Counted from the first letter of the stretch, positions 7,743-16,033 are shown. The stretch: DNA of 24,554 bases from CAZCBJ01 sp964496705 (GCA_964496705.1 CAZCBJ010000037.1:1-24554), one strand, 5' to 3'. Notes: a model not told the origin generated them from the sequence alone. Numbers and translations: made by a program.

Positions 7743-8498
7743 GTGAATGTTGAGCCGTCGATTGTTGCGCTGATCCCAGCCCGCGCGGGTTCCAAACGGG
7801 TAACGGGCAAGAATGTCCGCAACCTTTCCGGACATCCGTTGATGGCTTATACCATCTCGGCAGCTCTGCAAAGCGGCATCTTTTCGGCGGTGGTGGTTTC
7901 CACCGATTCAGAGCAGTATGCGCACATTGCCCGCCATTATGGCGCCGAGGTGCCCTTCTTGCGTCCGGCTGACATGGCAGGTGATGTGTCGCCGGATATC
8001 GAATGGGTAACCTTCACGCTGAACCGATTGAGAGAAATGAGCCGTCCGTATGATTGCTTCAGCATTTTACGCCCCACCAGTCCCTTTCGTTTACCGGAGA
8101 CGATCCGGCGCGCCTGGCAGGCTTTTCGGGCTGCAGAAGGGGTGGATTCGCTGCGGGCGGTGGAGAAGTGCGCGCAGCATCCTGGGAAGATGTGGGTGGT
8201 GCAGGGAGAACGGATGACACCTTTACTGCCTTTCAGCACCCAGGGCGCACCCTGGCATTCCACACCCTACCAGGCTTTGCCGCTGATCTACGCTCAAAAC
8301 GCCAGCCTGGAAATAGCCTGGTGCCGCGTGGTCTTCGACGCCCAATCCATTGCCGGGACGGTGGTGATGCCCTTTTTCACGCAAGGCTACGAGGGGCAGG
8401 ATGTCAACACCGCCTATGATTGGGCGTATTGTGAAGAATTGGTGCGCAAGGGACAGGCGTTGCTCCCGCGGGTGACGCAGCCGTCTTATTTCGAATAA
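7743..8498 (+). CDS. neuA: CMP-ulosonic acid synthetase (acylneuraminate cytidylyltransferase family)
   Basis: The 251-residue protein matches the NeuA/KdsB-type nucleotidyltransferase fold. It opens with IPARAGSKRVTGKN (about residues 11-24), a variant of the usual ARGGSKG-type CTP-binding loop. STDSEQYAHIA, a VPFLRPADMAGD segment and LRPTSPFR follow. Towards the end, YAQNASLEIAWC stands where the sialate enzymes usually have a QNGAIYI-like strand, so it seems to belong to a side branch. Known members join CTP and a 3-deoxy-ulosonic acid to give the CMP-sugar used by glycosyltransferases. It starts at GTG 7743 with AGG at 7732-7734 as a weak ribosome site. With neuB two genes upstream it forms the activation step of the same pathway; the exact sugar is unknown. 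Confidence 0.86.
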   Translation: MNVEPSIVALIPARAGSKRVTGKNVRNLSGHPLMAYTISAALQSGIFSAVVVSTDSEQYAHIARHYGAEVPFLRPADMAGDVSPDIEWVTFTLNRLREMSRPYDCFSILRPTSPFRLPETIRRAWQAFRAAEGVDSLRAVEKCAQHPGKMWVVQGERMTPLLPFSTQGAPWHSTPYQALPLIYAQNASLEIAWCRVVFDAQSIAGTVVMPFFTQGYEGQDVNTAYDWAYCEELVRKGQALLPRVTQPSYFE

Positions 8499-8510
8499 AT
8501 ATACCTATTT

Positions 8511-8516
8511 GGAGAG
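8511..8516 (+). promoter_or_regulatory. Ribosome binding site of the transketolase gene
   Basis: GGAGAG lies eight bases before the ATG at 8525 in an AT-rich 26-base gap, the longest break within the ulosonic acid cassette. Confidence 0.6.
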
Positions 8517-8524
8517 AATTATTC

Positions 8525-10441
8525 ATGGTAGATATCAAAATCATCCCGATGACTGAGTTTGAACGCGTGTGGACCTCGCCAGTTGACCGATATGAGCGGT
8601 TGGCGTTGGTGGCGGATATGTGTCGAGCCAACACGCTGGCTGAAGTGAAACGCGCGGGTTCAGGTCATCTGGGCTCCAGTTTCAGTTCGCTGGAAATTGT
8701 GACCTATCTGTATTTCGATTGGATGAACACGATCCATGTCGGCGTGAAGAGTCCGGAGCGGGATATCTATTTTTCGTCCAAGGGCCATGACGTGCCCGGG
8801 TTGTACGCGGTGTTATACGCATTGGGAGTGTTATCCGAGGAGCGTTTCATGCGCCTGCGCCGACTGGGCGGCACGTATGGACATCCGATTGTCACCATCC
8901 CCGGTATCGAAGCCAATTCGGGTTCGCTGGGGATGGGTATTTCCAAAGCGAAGGGAATGGCTTTCGCCAAAAAATTGATGGGATATGGCGGTCGGGTGTA
9001 TGTGATGACCGGGGACGGTGAACTGCAGGAGGGGCAAATCTATGAGTCGCTGCAAACTGCGGTCAACCAGGGGATATCCAACTTGAATGTGATCGTCGAC
9101 CACAACAAAGTGCAGTCGGATAAATTGGTCGCGGAAATCAGCCATTTGGGCGACCTGGAGAGCAAGTTCCGATCCTTTGGCTGGCACGTGGCGCGGTGTG
9201 ATGGGCATGATTTCCGCCAGCTTGAGGCGGTTTTTAGTGAATTCGACCAAATCAACGATCGCCCCAAAGCGGTCATTTGCGATACGGTCAAAGGGCGCGG
9301 TGTGTCGTTCATGGAGCATCCGCGGGCATTGAAAGATGGCAGTGGGTTGTACCGTTGGCACTCCGGAGCGCCAGATGACGCTTCTTATACCGCCGGATAT
9401 GCTGAGATCATTGGACGTATTGACCAGAGATTGACCGAATTTGGGCTGGCACCGCTGGCAGTGCGACCGGTCCCCGAAGAGGCGCGACCGCCGGTTGCCA
9501 CCTCCAAAGAATACGTGGCTGCAGCATTTGGCGAGGCGCTGGTCGAGTTGGGGGAAAAGCGTAAAGACCTGGTGGTGTTGGATGCCGATCTATCCGCTGA
9601 TTGCCGCTTGCGCGATTTTGAGGCGGCTTATCCCGAGCGATTCATCGAGAACGGCATAGCAGAACAGGACATGGTGTCCATGGCGGGCGGATTGGCGCTG
9701 CAGGGATTGCTGCCGGTGGTCAATACCTTTGCGGCTTTCCTGGCTTCGCGTCCTAACGAGCAGATTTACACCAATGCGGGTGAGCTGACGCGCATGATCT
9801 ATGCCTGCCATTATTCCGGGTTGATCCCGGCCGGCCCTGGCCAATCACACCAGAGTCTGCGCGATATTTCGCTGCTGGGTGCGTTGCCCAACATGGAAAT
9901 CTTGCAGCCCTGCAATGCGCTTGAAACCAAACAGGTCATGGATTACTGCGTGAACCAGTCCACCCATAACTGCATGGTACGCCTGATCATCGGACCTTCA
10001 CCGCGCCAAATCGAGCTTCCAAAAGACTATCACCTCACTTTTGGCCGGGGCGTTTCGCTGACCATTGGAGATGACGCGTTGCTGTTCGCATACGGCCCGG
10101 TGATGCTGCATGAGGCGTTAGTTGCCAGCGAGATCCTCGCGCAGCAAAATTTTGGCTTAAAAGTAGTGAATATGCCCTGGCTGAACCGGGTGGACCACGC
10201 CTGGCTGCGCGAGCTCGTCTCACCATACCGCAAAGTCTTTGTGCTTGAGGATCACTCTCCCGTGGGTGGTTTGGGCGACTGCCTGTTGAACGCCATGAAC
10301 GCGAATGAGAGTTTATGCGGGCGTCAAGTGGTGAAGTTCGGGGTGGAGGATTACCCGGCCTGCGGAACACCCTGGGAAGTCCTGCAGGCGCACCAGTTGG
10401 ACAGTGCGTCATTGGCGAAAAGAATTCCATCGCATGGGTGA
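8525..10441 (+). CDS. Transketolase-family ThDP enzyme, single chain
   Basis: The 638-residue protein has the full transketolase order. The N-terminal ThDP-pyrophosphate domain carries GHLGSS, SKGHDVPGLYAVL and the metal/ThDP motif GDGELQEGQ (G163-D164-G165) through DHNK (N194). The pyrimidine-binding domain has catalytic glutamate E380 in ENGIAEQDM and GPGQSHQSLRD. A C-terminal domain has FVLEDHSPVGGLG. Transketolases move a two-carbon ketol unit between sugar phosphates; many polysaccharide-locus homologues are split into two chains, but this one is fused. The C-terminal half resembles DXS and small dedicated transketolases as much as the housekeeping enzyme. I infer that it builds the unusual aldose or ketose that the neighbouring NeuB, SDR and aldehyde dehydrogenase use. 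It could instead be a housekeeping copy, but the tight operon position argues against that. Its stop overlaps the next ATG by eight bases. Confidence 0.87.
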   Translation: MVDIKIIPMTEFERVWTSPVDRYERLALVADMCRANTLAEVKRAGSGHLGSSFSSLEIVTYLYFDWMNTIHVGVKSPERDIYFSSKGHDVPGLYAVLYALGVLSEERFMRLRRLGGTYGHPIVTIPGIEANSGSLGMGISKAKGMAFAKKLMGYGGRVYVMTGDGELQEGQIYESLQTAVNQGISNLNVIVDHNKVQSDKLVAEISHLGDLESKFRSFGWHVARCDGHDFRQLEAVFSEFDQINDRPKAVICDTVKGRGVSFMEHPRALKDGSGLYRWHSGAPDDASYTAGYAEIIGRIDQRLTEFGLAPLAVRPVPEEARPPVATSKEYVAAAFGEALVELGEKRKDLVVLDADLSADCRLRDFEAAYPERFIENGIAEQDMVSMAGGLALQGLLPVVNTFAAFLASRPNEQIYTNAGELTRMIYACHYSGLIPAGPGQSHQSLRDISLLGALPNMEILQPCNALETKQVMDYCVNQSTHNCMVRLIIGPSPRQIELPKDYHLTFGRGVSLTIGDDALLFAYGPVMLHEALVASEILAQQNFGLKVVNMPWLNRVDHAWLRELVSPYRKVFVLEDHSPVGGLGDCLLNAMNANESLCGRQVVKFGVEDYPACGTPWEVLQAHQLDSASLAKRIPSHG

Positions 10442-11786
10442 TCGCCCCTCCGCCCGGCAGCCGGTTGACCTGCTCATTTTCATCGAGCATGTCGCCCGCG
10501 AACTGGATGTCACCTGCGCGCTAAAGCACCTGCTCGGCAGCCGTCATGGGGTGAGTGTGGCGATCTCATCCATCCTGGCTGCTCATGGGCGGTCGCAGGC
10601 GTTGAAACAAGTTCAACCGCGGGTGGTTGCGCTGCCTTTTTTCTATGAGGCGTCTGATAACGGTCCTGCGGATGTGGTGGTGACCTGGCCGGATGCGGTG
10701 TACGTGAACCTGGCCTATGAGCAATTATTCACCAAGATCAACCAGCCCTTCAAAGCGCCGCGGGATGTTTTCGCCAGGGAACATGTGTTACAACATTCCT
10801 GGGGGCAATTCGCTGCGGATTACCTGCAATCTTACGGTGTATTGGGTGAGAATATTTTCCGGAACGGCAACCCATCCTACGCACTTTATCTGCCGCCTTA
10901 TGCGCATTTTTATCCCTCGCGCGGTGAATTGGCGCAACAGTATGGTCTGGATGAGCGCAAACGCTGGGTGTTGATCCCTGAGAATTACGGCGCAGCGTTC
11001 TACAGCGAAGCCCGTCTTAAGGAATATATCCGCTCCGGCTCGCCAGAAGCGTATGACTACCGGGAATTCGCCTTAAATTCCTTTCGCCAGGCCATTGTGT
11101 GGTGGCAGACGCTGGCTGCGCAGCCGGATGTGGAGGTGATCGTGCGCCCACGACCGGCGATCCCGATGACTGTCTTTGAGCATACCTGCCGCAACACCAT
11201 CGGGGAGATTCCGGATCGCATGCATATCATCAAGGACGGTTCGGTGCGCGAATGGATTCTGGGTAGCGATCTGGTGATCTCCTCCTACAGCACCACATTG
11301 ATCGAGGCGGCGATAGCGGATAAACCGGTGTATATGATGGAACCGCTCCCATTTCCGGATTACGTCATCGCGGAGTGGTACGAGCATGTCCCGCGCCTAA
11401 AGACATTGGGTGCATTCATCGAAAAGACCAGCATGCCGACCCTTGAGCCCTCTCACTTGCGCCTGCAACACTGGGCCAGGGCGAGCATGCTATCGCATGA
11501 GGATGTGATAGGCCGGCTGGCCGGTTGGCTGGCAGCGGTGGTCCAGGGACAAACCCATCTGCCCGCCCGTCCCCCGCAAAATGCATATCCCACAACCGCC
11601 TATTCGCAACGCAGTTATTTTGACCGGCACAAACATTTGCTAAACCCGGTTACCCTGCTCAAACGGTTGCGATCCAGGCTGGGCGTCAAGCCGCCCGACG
11701 ACCCAAGCTTCATGCACGACCAGGATGCATTCACCCAGGCGGATGTGGATGCCAAAACCCGGCGTTGGCAGCAGATACTCGGATGA
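10434..11786 (+). CDS. Surface carbohydrate biosynthesis protein, GT-B-like, possible CMP-sugar user
   Basis: The 450-residue protein lacks a signal peptide. It begins with DLLIFIEHVARELD, then has ALPFFYEASDN, a segment on VTWPDAVYVNLAYEQ, a GNPSYALY turn and, in the C-terminal half, SSYSTTLIEAAIADKPVYM. This plan resembles the family annotated as surface carbohydrate biosynthesis protein, related to CDP-glycerol glycerophosphotransferase-like GT-B enzymes. The SYSTTLIEAAIADKP helix also parallels the NTTAMLEAAIADRP helix of the gene at 1630. It follows the CMP-sugar synthetase and transketolase directly, so I infer that it may transfer the CMP-activated ulosonic acid, but nothing in the sequence proves the donor. 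ATG 10434 is chosen because it overlaps the upstream stop by only eight bases; a GTG at 10404 in the same frame would overlap by 38. Confidence 0.68.
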   Translation: MGDRPSARQPVDLLIFIEHVARELDVTCALKHLLGSRHGVSVAISSILAAHGRSQALKQVQPRVVALPFFYEASDNGPADVVVTWPDAVYVNLAYEQLFTKINQPFKAPRDVFAREHVLQHSWGQFAADYLQSYGVLGENIFRNGNPSYALYLPPYAHFYPSRGELAQQYGLDERKRWVLIPENYGAAFYSEARLKEYIRSGSPEAYDYREFALNSFRQAIVWWQTLAAQPDVEVIVRPRPAIPMTVFEHTCRNTIGEIPDRMHIIKDGSVREWILGSDLVISSYSTTLIEAAIADKPVYMMEPLPFPDYVIAEWYEHVPRLKTLGAFIEKTSMPTLEPSHLRLQHWARASMLSHEDVIGRLAGWLAAVVQGQTHLPARPPQNAYPTTAYSQRSYFDRHKHLLNPVTLLKRLRSRLGVKPPDDPSFMHDQDAFTQADVDAKTRRWQQILG

Positions 11787-11796
11787 TGAACGGATC

Positions 11797-12909
11797 ATGC
11801 GCATTGCACTTTTTCTGCCTTTTTTGAATCTCGGCGGCACCCAGCGGGTGGTCAGCATCATGGCCAATACTTGGGCGGCGAAAGGCTGGGAGGTGACGAT
11901 CCTTTCGCTGGATGAACAAGGTCAGCAACCGTTTTACCCCCTGGATGAAAGGGTGCGGTGGACGTGTCTGGGAAACGAAAAAGAGGCCGGGAACGCATTG
12001 CGCGGTTTTTGGAGCAATCTCAAACGAATTCTTAGGTTGCGTACAGCATTGAAGCAACTTCGACCACACATTCTGGTCAGTTTTCTGATATCGGCCAATG
12101 TTCTGGCAGTGGTCGCCAGCCTGGGATTGGGCATTCCTGTGGTGGTTTCTGAGCGCAGCGACCCGCACAAACAGGTGGTGCGGCGCACCTGGTCAGTGAT
12201 GCGCAGGTTGACCTATCCGCTGGCGCGCCACCTGGTGGTCTTGAGCGAGCATTATCTGCCCTTCTACGTGCCCATCATGGGCCAACGCATCAGCGCCATC
12301 GCCAACCCGGCTCTGGTTCCTCCCGCCAGAAGCGAGGTAGGAATCAACCTGCCGGCGGACCGGGTGGTTCTCTCTGTTGGAAGACTGTCACCAGAAAAAG
12401 GATTCGACCTGCTCATTCAAGCATTCAGCCGGCTCTGCCAGCATTTTCCGCAATGGCATCTGCTGATTTTGGGCGAAGGCGACCTGCGGTCTGCGTTGCA
12501 AAGGCAGGCGGCTGAACTTGGGATTGCAGATCGGGTTCATTTGCCTGGACGTGTGACCAATGTGTATGATTACATGTCTCAGGCTGACCTGTACGTGCTG
12601 TCATCGCGTCTGGAAGGATTTGGCATCGTGTTATGCGAGGCGATGGCTTGCGGAATGCCGGTGGTGGCTTTCGAGGCATCCGTGCAGACGGCTGAAATCG
12701 TCCGCGACGGCGTGGACGGGATACTGGTTCCGGCCGAAAATGTGGTGTTGCTCGAAAAAGGAATGGCGCAGATGATGGTGGATGAGGCTTTGCGGCGGCG
12801 CTGCGGGGAAAATGCGCGCTCCGTCACACAGCGTTTCAGCATGGAGCTTATCCAGTCGCAATGGGAGCAGGTGATTCAAGCCTATGTCCGACCCGAATCA
12901 TATGAATAA
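11797..12909 (+). CDS. Glycosyltransferase family 4 (GT-B, retaining)
   Basis: The 370-residue protein starts at MRIALFLPFLNLGGTQRV, a typical GT4 first strand and glycine loop. VLSVGRLSPEKGFDLLIQAF marks the start of the donor domain. The EGFGIVLCE pattern (Glu273 and Glu281) is the E-x7-E donor-binding motif, followed by AMACGMPVVAF. GT4 enzymes transfer a sugar from a nucleotide-sugar to the growing lipid-linked glycan at the inner face of the membrane. The ATG at 11797 is preferred over an in-frame ATG at 11725, which lies inside the previous gene and adds 24 residues without family resemblance. The linker from the upstream stop is 10 bases. The C-terminus overlaps the following gene by up to 26 bases. 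Donor and linkage cannot be inferred. Confidence 0.88.
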   Translation: MRIALFLPFLNLGGTQRVVSIMANTWAAKGWEVTILSLDEQGQQPFYPLDERVRWTCLGNEKEAGNALRGFWSNLKRILRLRTALKQLRPHILVSFLISANVLAVVASLGLGIPVVVSERSDPHKQVVRRTWSVMRRLTYPLARHLVVLSEHYLPFYVPIMGQRISAIANPALVPPARSEVGINLPADRVVLSVGRLSPEKGFDLLIQAFSRLCQHFPQWHLLILGEGDLRSALQRQAAELGIADRVHLPGRVTNVYDYMSQADLYVLSSRLEGFGIVLCEAMACGMPVVAFEASVQTAEIVRDGVDGILVPAENVVLLEKGMAQMMVDEALRRRCGENARSVTQRFSMELIQSQWEQVIQAYVRPESYE

Positions 12910-14353
12910 ATCAAGTCAGTTTATCGACCGGGCTGCGCAATTGTATCAGCAGGCGCGGCAGAAGCATTGGAACGATTTCGCCCGCAAGACCGATGATTGG
13001 CGGGGGTTGGGGGGGTATTATCACCGCCGGCTGGCCGAAGTGTTCCGTTTTCAGATCAACCCGGGCCAGCGCGTGCTGGAGCTGGGCTGCGGATTGGGAG
13101 ATCTGCTGGCTGCCATGCAGCCGGCTTACGGGGTGGGGATTGATTTTTCGACCGAGATGATTCAACGCGCCAGCCAACGCCATCCGCATCTGCGCTTCAT
13201 CCAAGCGGACGTTCATTGCCTGGAGATGGACGAAAGCTTCGATGTAATATTGATTTCGGATTTATTAAACGATGTGTGGGATGTGCAGCAGGTGTTGGAA
13301 AAGGTGAGTCAGTTGTGTCACGGGCGAACGCGGGTGCTGATAAATTCGTATAGCCGATTATGGGAGTTCCCGCTTGCGGTGGCTGAGAAGCTAAACCTTG
13401 CCCGGCCAACCCTTTTCCAGAACTGGCTGACGGTCGCCGATATACACAATCTGCTTTCCCTGACCGGATTTGAGGTCATCCGCACCTGGCGTGAAGTGCT
13501 GCTTCCGTTTCGCATTCCTCTGTTGACGCCGGTTTTTAACCAATTTTTGGTGCACTTTTTCCCTTTCAATCATCTCGCATTGACCAACCTGATGGTCGTT
13601 CGCCCATTTCCGAAAACTCAAGCTATGGTCAAGCCGCCGAGCGTCAGCGTGATTGTGCCAGCGCGCAATGAGGCAGGCAATATCTCTGGATTGTTTGATC
13701 GACTCCCGGAGATGGGCAGCGGCACCGAGTTGATTTTTGTTGAAGGTCATTCCAGCGACAACACCTACGAGACCATCCAGCAGCACATCGCCCTGCATCC
13801 TGAGCGGCGCTGTAAACTTTTCCGGCAGGGTGGCAGGGGTAAGGGTGATGCCGTTCGCCTGGGTTTCAGCCAGGCAGAGGGCGATATTCTCATGATCCTG
13901 GATGCGGACCTCACCGTTCCGCCCGAGGATTTTCCCCGTTTTTATGAAGCGATCGTCACTGGCAAAGGGGAATTTATCAATGGAGTTCGCCTGGTCTATC
14001 CAATGGAAAAACAGGCCATGCGTTTCTTTAATTTTCTCGGGAATAAATTCTTTTCGATTGCCTTCAGCTGGCTATTGGGACAGCCGATCAAAGACACCTT
14101 GTGCGGAACGAAAGTCTTATGGCGCAAGGATTATGAGATAATTGCTGCCAACCGGGATTACTTTGGCGATTTTGACCCCTTTGGCGATTTTGACCTGCTC
14201 TTTGGGGCAGCCAAAATGGGATTAAAGATTGTGGATCTCCCCATCCGCTACCGGGAGCGTGAATATGGGACCACCAATATTCAACGTTGGAAGCATGGCT
14301 GGCTTCTGTTGAAGATGGTGGCTTTTGCCGCCTCGCGCATAAAATTTATCTAG
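12884..14353 (+). CDS. Fused SAM methyltransferase and family 2 glycosyltransferase
   Basis: This 489-residue protein carries two enzymes in one chain. Residues from about 60 to 165 form a class I SAM methyltransferase with VLELGCGLGDLL, FIQADVHCLEM and FDVILISDLLNDV. From about residue 254 a GT2 domain of the dolichol-phosphate-mannose-synthase type begins with VSVIVPARNEAGNISG. It has FVEGHSSDNT, the DADL metal motif (about 339) and a CGTKVLWRKDYE segment, and ends with an FGDFDP-FGDFDL repeat and a RYREREYGTTNIQRW segment. The GT2 part probably makes or transfers a polyprenyl-phosphate sugar or extends the chain, while the methyltransferase may methylate the same product. No clear transmembrane pair follows. 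The start is either ATG 12884 (26-base overlap with the GT4) or ATG 12902 (8-base overlap); neither has a strong ribosome site. Confidence 0.86.
   Translation: MSDPNHMNKSSQFIDRAAQLYQQARQKHWNDFARKTDDWRGLGGYYHRRLAEVFRFQINPGQRVLELGCGLGDLLAAMQPAYGVGIDFSTEMIQRASQRHPHLRFIQADVHCLEMDESFDVILISDLLNDVWDVQQVLEKVSQLCHGRTRVLINSYSRLWEFPLAVAEKLNLARPTLFQNWLTVADIHNLLSLTGFEVIRTWREVLLPFRIPLLTPVFNQFLVHFFPFNHLALTNLMVVRPFPKTQAMVKPPSVSVIVPARNEAGNISGLFDRLPEMGSGTELIFVEGHSSDNTYETIQQHIALHPERRCKLFRQGGRGKGDAVRLGFSQAEGDILMILDADLTVPPEDFPRFYEAIVTGKGEFINGVRLVYPMEKQAMRFFNFLGNKFFSIAFSWLLGQPIKDTLCGTKVLWRKDYEIIAANRDYFGDFDPFGDFDLLFGAAKMGLKIVDLPIRYREREYGTTNIQRWKHGWLLLKMVAFAASRIKFI
14161..14195 (+). repeat. 17-base direct repeat inside the fusion gene
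   Basis: The same 17 bases occur at 14161-14177 and again at 14179-14195, giving an in-frame 18-base period. In protein it encodes FGDFDP followed by FGDFDL. The repeat sits in the GT2 domain and may be a conserved motif of this enzyme branch or a recent slippage duplication. Confidence 0.8.
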
Positions 14354-14365
14354 TTGGAAGCGCAG

Positions 14366-15049
14366 ATGAGTGTCAAAAAAGTTCCCCTCAAGTTGTTACC
14401 CTATGAGCAATACAGTGGGGTCAACCGGCAAGATCCCATCCGCTTTTATTATTGGCCCATCCTGGGCGGCATGTACCGCAGAAGGGTGGAAATGTGCCTG
14501 GATGAGTTATCCGGAGGTGAGAAGGTCTTGGAAATTGGTTTTGGCACCGGCCTTTCTTTTCAGAACCTGGCCGAGATGTATAGTGAAATTTGGGGATTGG
14601 ATCTGACCGCAGATGTTCAGGCCGTTTCGGAGGGTTTCAAAACACGGGGAATCACTCCTTTTCTGCATAATGGTGATATCCTGCACATGCCCTTCCCGGA
14701 TCAATCTTTTGATTCGGTGTTGATGATCAGCATCCTGGAACATTTAAAGCCCGTGCAACAGGCGTCCGCCTTTCAAGAGGTAGCACGTGTGCTCAAACCG
14801 GGTGGTCAGGCAGTCTACGGTGTGCCCATTGAGCGGCCTTTGATGGTCTTATTGTTTTGGTTGATGGGGGTGAACATTCGCGAGCATCATTATTCCACCG
14901 AACAGGATGTGTTCTCTGCCGCGCAGCAAAGCCTCATCTTGTTCCGCCTGAAAACGCTGCGTTTACCGATTCTGGGTGGGGTGTACAAGGTGGGTCATTT
15001 CATCAAATCAGAAGCGCAACCGTCTGTCAGCACGGTTGTGGTAAGATAA
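14366..15049 (+). CDS. Class I SAM-dependent methyltransferase
   Basis: The 227-residue protein has KVLEIGFGTGLSF (motif I at about residues 53-65), a GLDLTADV acidic strand, NGDILHMPFPDQSFDSVLM and EVARVLKPGGQAVYG. This is the order of small-molecule or glycan O-/N-methyltransferases of the Methyltransf_11 type. A hydrophobic stretch near residue 160 (PLMVLLFWLMGV) may aid membrane contact, but it is short and probably part of the fold. ATG 14366 is preceded by GGAAG at 14356-14360; a TTG at 14354 in the same frame is unlikely. It directly follows the MT-GT2 fusion, so the two may methylate adjacent positions or different residues of the same repeat unit. The methyl acceptor is unknown. Confidence 0.82.
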   Translation: MSVKKVPLKLLPYEQYSGVNRQDPIRFYYWPILGGMYRRRVEMCLDELSGGEKVLEIGFGTGLSFQNLAEMYSEIWGLDLTADVQAVSEGFKTRGITPFLHNGDILHMPFPDQSFDSVLMISILEHLKPVQQASAFQEVARVLKPGGQAVYGVPIERPLMVLLFWLMGVNIREHHYSTEQDVFSAAQQSLILFRLKTLRLPILGGVYKVGHFIKSEAQPSVSTVVVR

Positions 15050-15070
15050 TCTGACCAAGTAACGAAAGCG

Positions 15071-15077
15071 GGAGGTG
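15071..15077 (+). promoter_or_regulatory. Strong ribosome binding site before a TTG start
   Basis: GGAGGTG lies five bases before the TTG at 15083. It supports a TTG start for the membrane-anchored GT2 gene; no ATG occurs in frame before the conserved first strand. Confidence 0.7.
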
Positions 15078-15082
15078 GCGGA

Positions 15083-16033
15083 TTGTATCGAGAGAAAAGC
15101 GTTGGCGTGGTTGTACCGGCTTACAATGAAGAGGAGTTGATTATCCCCACGCTGAAAGGTGTGCCAGATTACGTGGACTGGATCGTCGTGGTGGATGATT
15201 GCAGCCAGGACCGCACCAGCCAGGAGGCAGAAAGGCTGGCAGCAGATGACCCGCGCATCATCCTGATCCGTCATGAGCAGAACCGCGGAGTCGGCGGTGC
15301 CATCTCCAGCGGTTATGTCTGGTGCCGTGATCATCAACTGGATATCGCGGTGGTGATGGCGGGGGACAATCAGATGGACCCGGTCGATATGCCCAACCTG
15401 CTGGATGCGATCGTTGGCGACAAAGTTGATTACGCCAAAGGCAACCGCCTGTTCACCGGCGAAGCCTGGAAGCTCATTCCGCGCGTTCGCTACCTGGGTA
15501 ACGCGGCATTGTCCTTTTTGACCAAAATTGCCAGCGGATACTGGCATATCGCTGACTCACAGACCGGTTATACCGCCATCAACCGCAAGGCACTCCAGAT
15601 GATCCCGCTGGAAGACATCTATCCTCGATACGGCATGCCCAATGACTTGCTGGTGACGCTGAATATTTACCATTTGCGAGTCAAAGATGTGCCGGTCAGA
15701 CCGGTATATAAAGGTGAAAAAAGCGGTATCAATTTCAACACAATTGTGTTCACCTTGTCTGCGCTGCTGGTGCGTTTATTTTTGCGCCGCATGGTCCAGA
15801 AATATGTCATCCGTGATTTTCACCCCCTGATCCTTTTCTACCTGGCAGGTTTTTTGCTCTTGCTGATGGATATCCCGCTGGGGATCCGTTTTCTGGTCAA
15901 GTGGATCCAGGACGGTTTCGTGCCGTCAATCACCTTTCTTTCCATTTTATTTTGCACCATTTCGGGGCTGCAATTATCCTTGTTTGGCATGTTGTTTGAC
16001 ATGGAAGCCAACCGGGATTTGAAGGGATCGTGA
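15083..16033 (+). CDS. Family 2 glycosyltransferase with C-terminal membrane anchor
   Basis: The 316-residue protein begins with GVVVPAYNEEELI and WIVVVDDCSQDRT, the GT2 nucleotide-binding strands. MAGDNQMDP at about residue 92 provides the acidic metal-binding motif, and DSQTGYTAINRKAL follows. The last 70 residues contain two strongly hydrophobic helices (around LILFYLAGFLLLLMDI and ITFLSILFCTISGLQLSLFG). This layout matches polyprenyl-phosphate sugar synthases of the DPM1/GtrB kind, which load a sugar on undecaprenyl phosphate for transfer outside the membrane. It starts at TTG, supported by GGAGGTG. The stop lies four bases before the next start. The sugar cannot be named. Confidence 0.86.
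   Translation: MYREKSVGVVVPAYNEEELIIPTLKGVPDYVDWIVVVDDCSQDRTSQEAERLAADDPRIILIRHEQNRGVGGAISSGYVWCRDHQLDIAVVMAGDNQMDPVDMPNLLDAIVGDKVDYAKGNRLFTGEAWKLIPRVRYLGNAALSFLTKIASGYWHIADSQTGYTAINRKALQMIPLEDIYPRYGMPNDLLVTLNIYHLRVKDVPVRPVYKGEKSGINFNTIVFTLSALLVRLFLRRMVQKYVIRDFHPLILFYLAGFLLLLMDIPLGIRFLVKWIQDGFVPSITFLSILFCTISGLQLSLFGMLFDMEANRDLKGS

Noticed and set aside
7101..7871. Long open frame on the minus strand (about 256 codons)
   Set aside because: It lies opposite the aldehyde dehydrogenase and CMP-synthetase genes, shows no recognisable motif, and is rich in the residues expected from reading a coding strand backwards.
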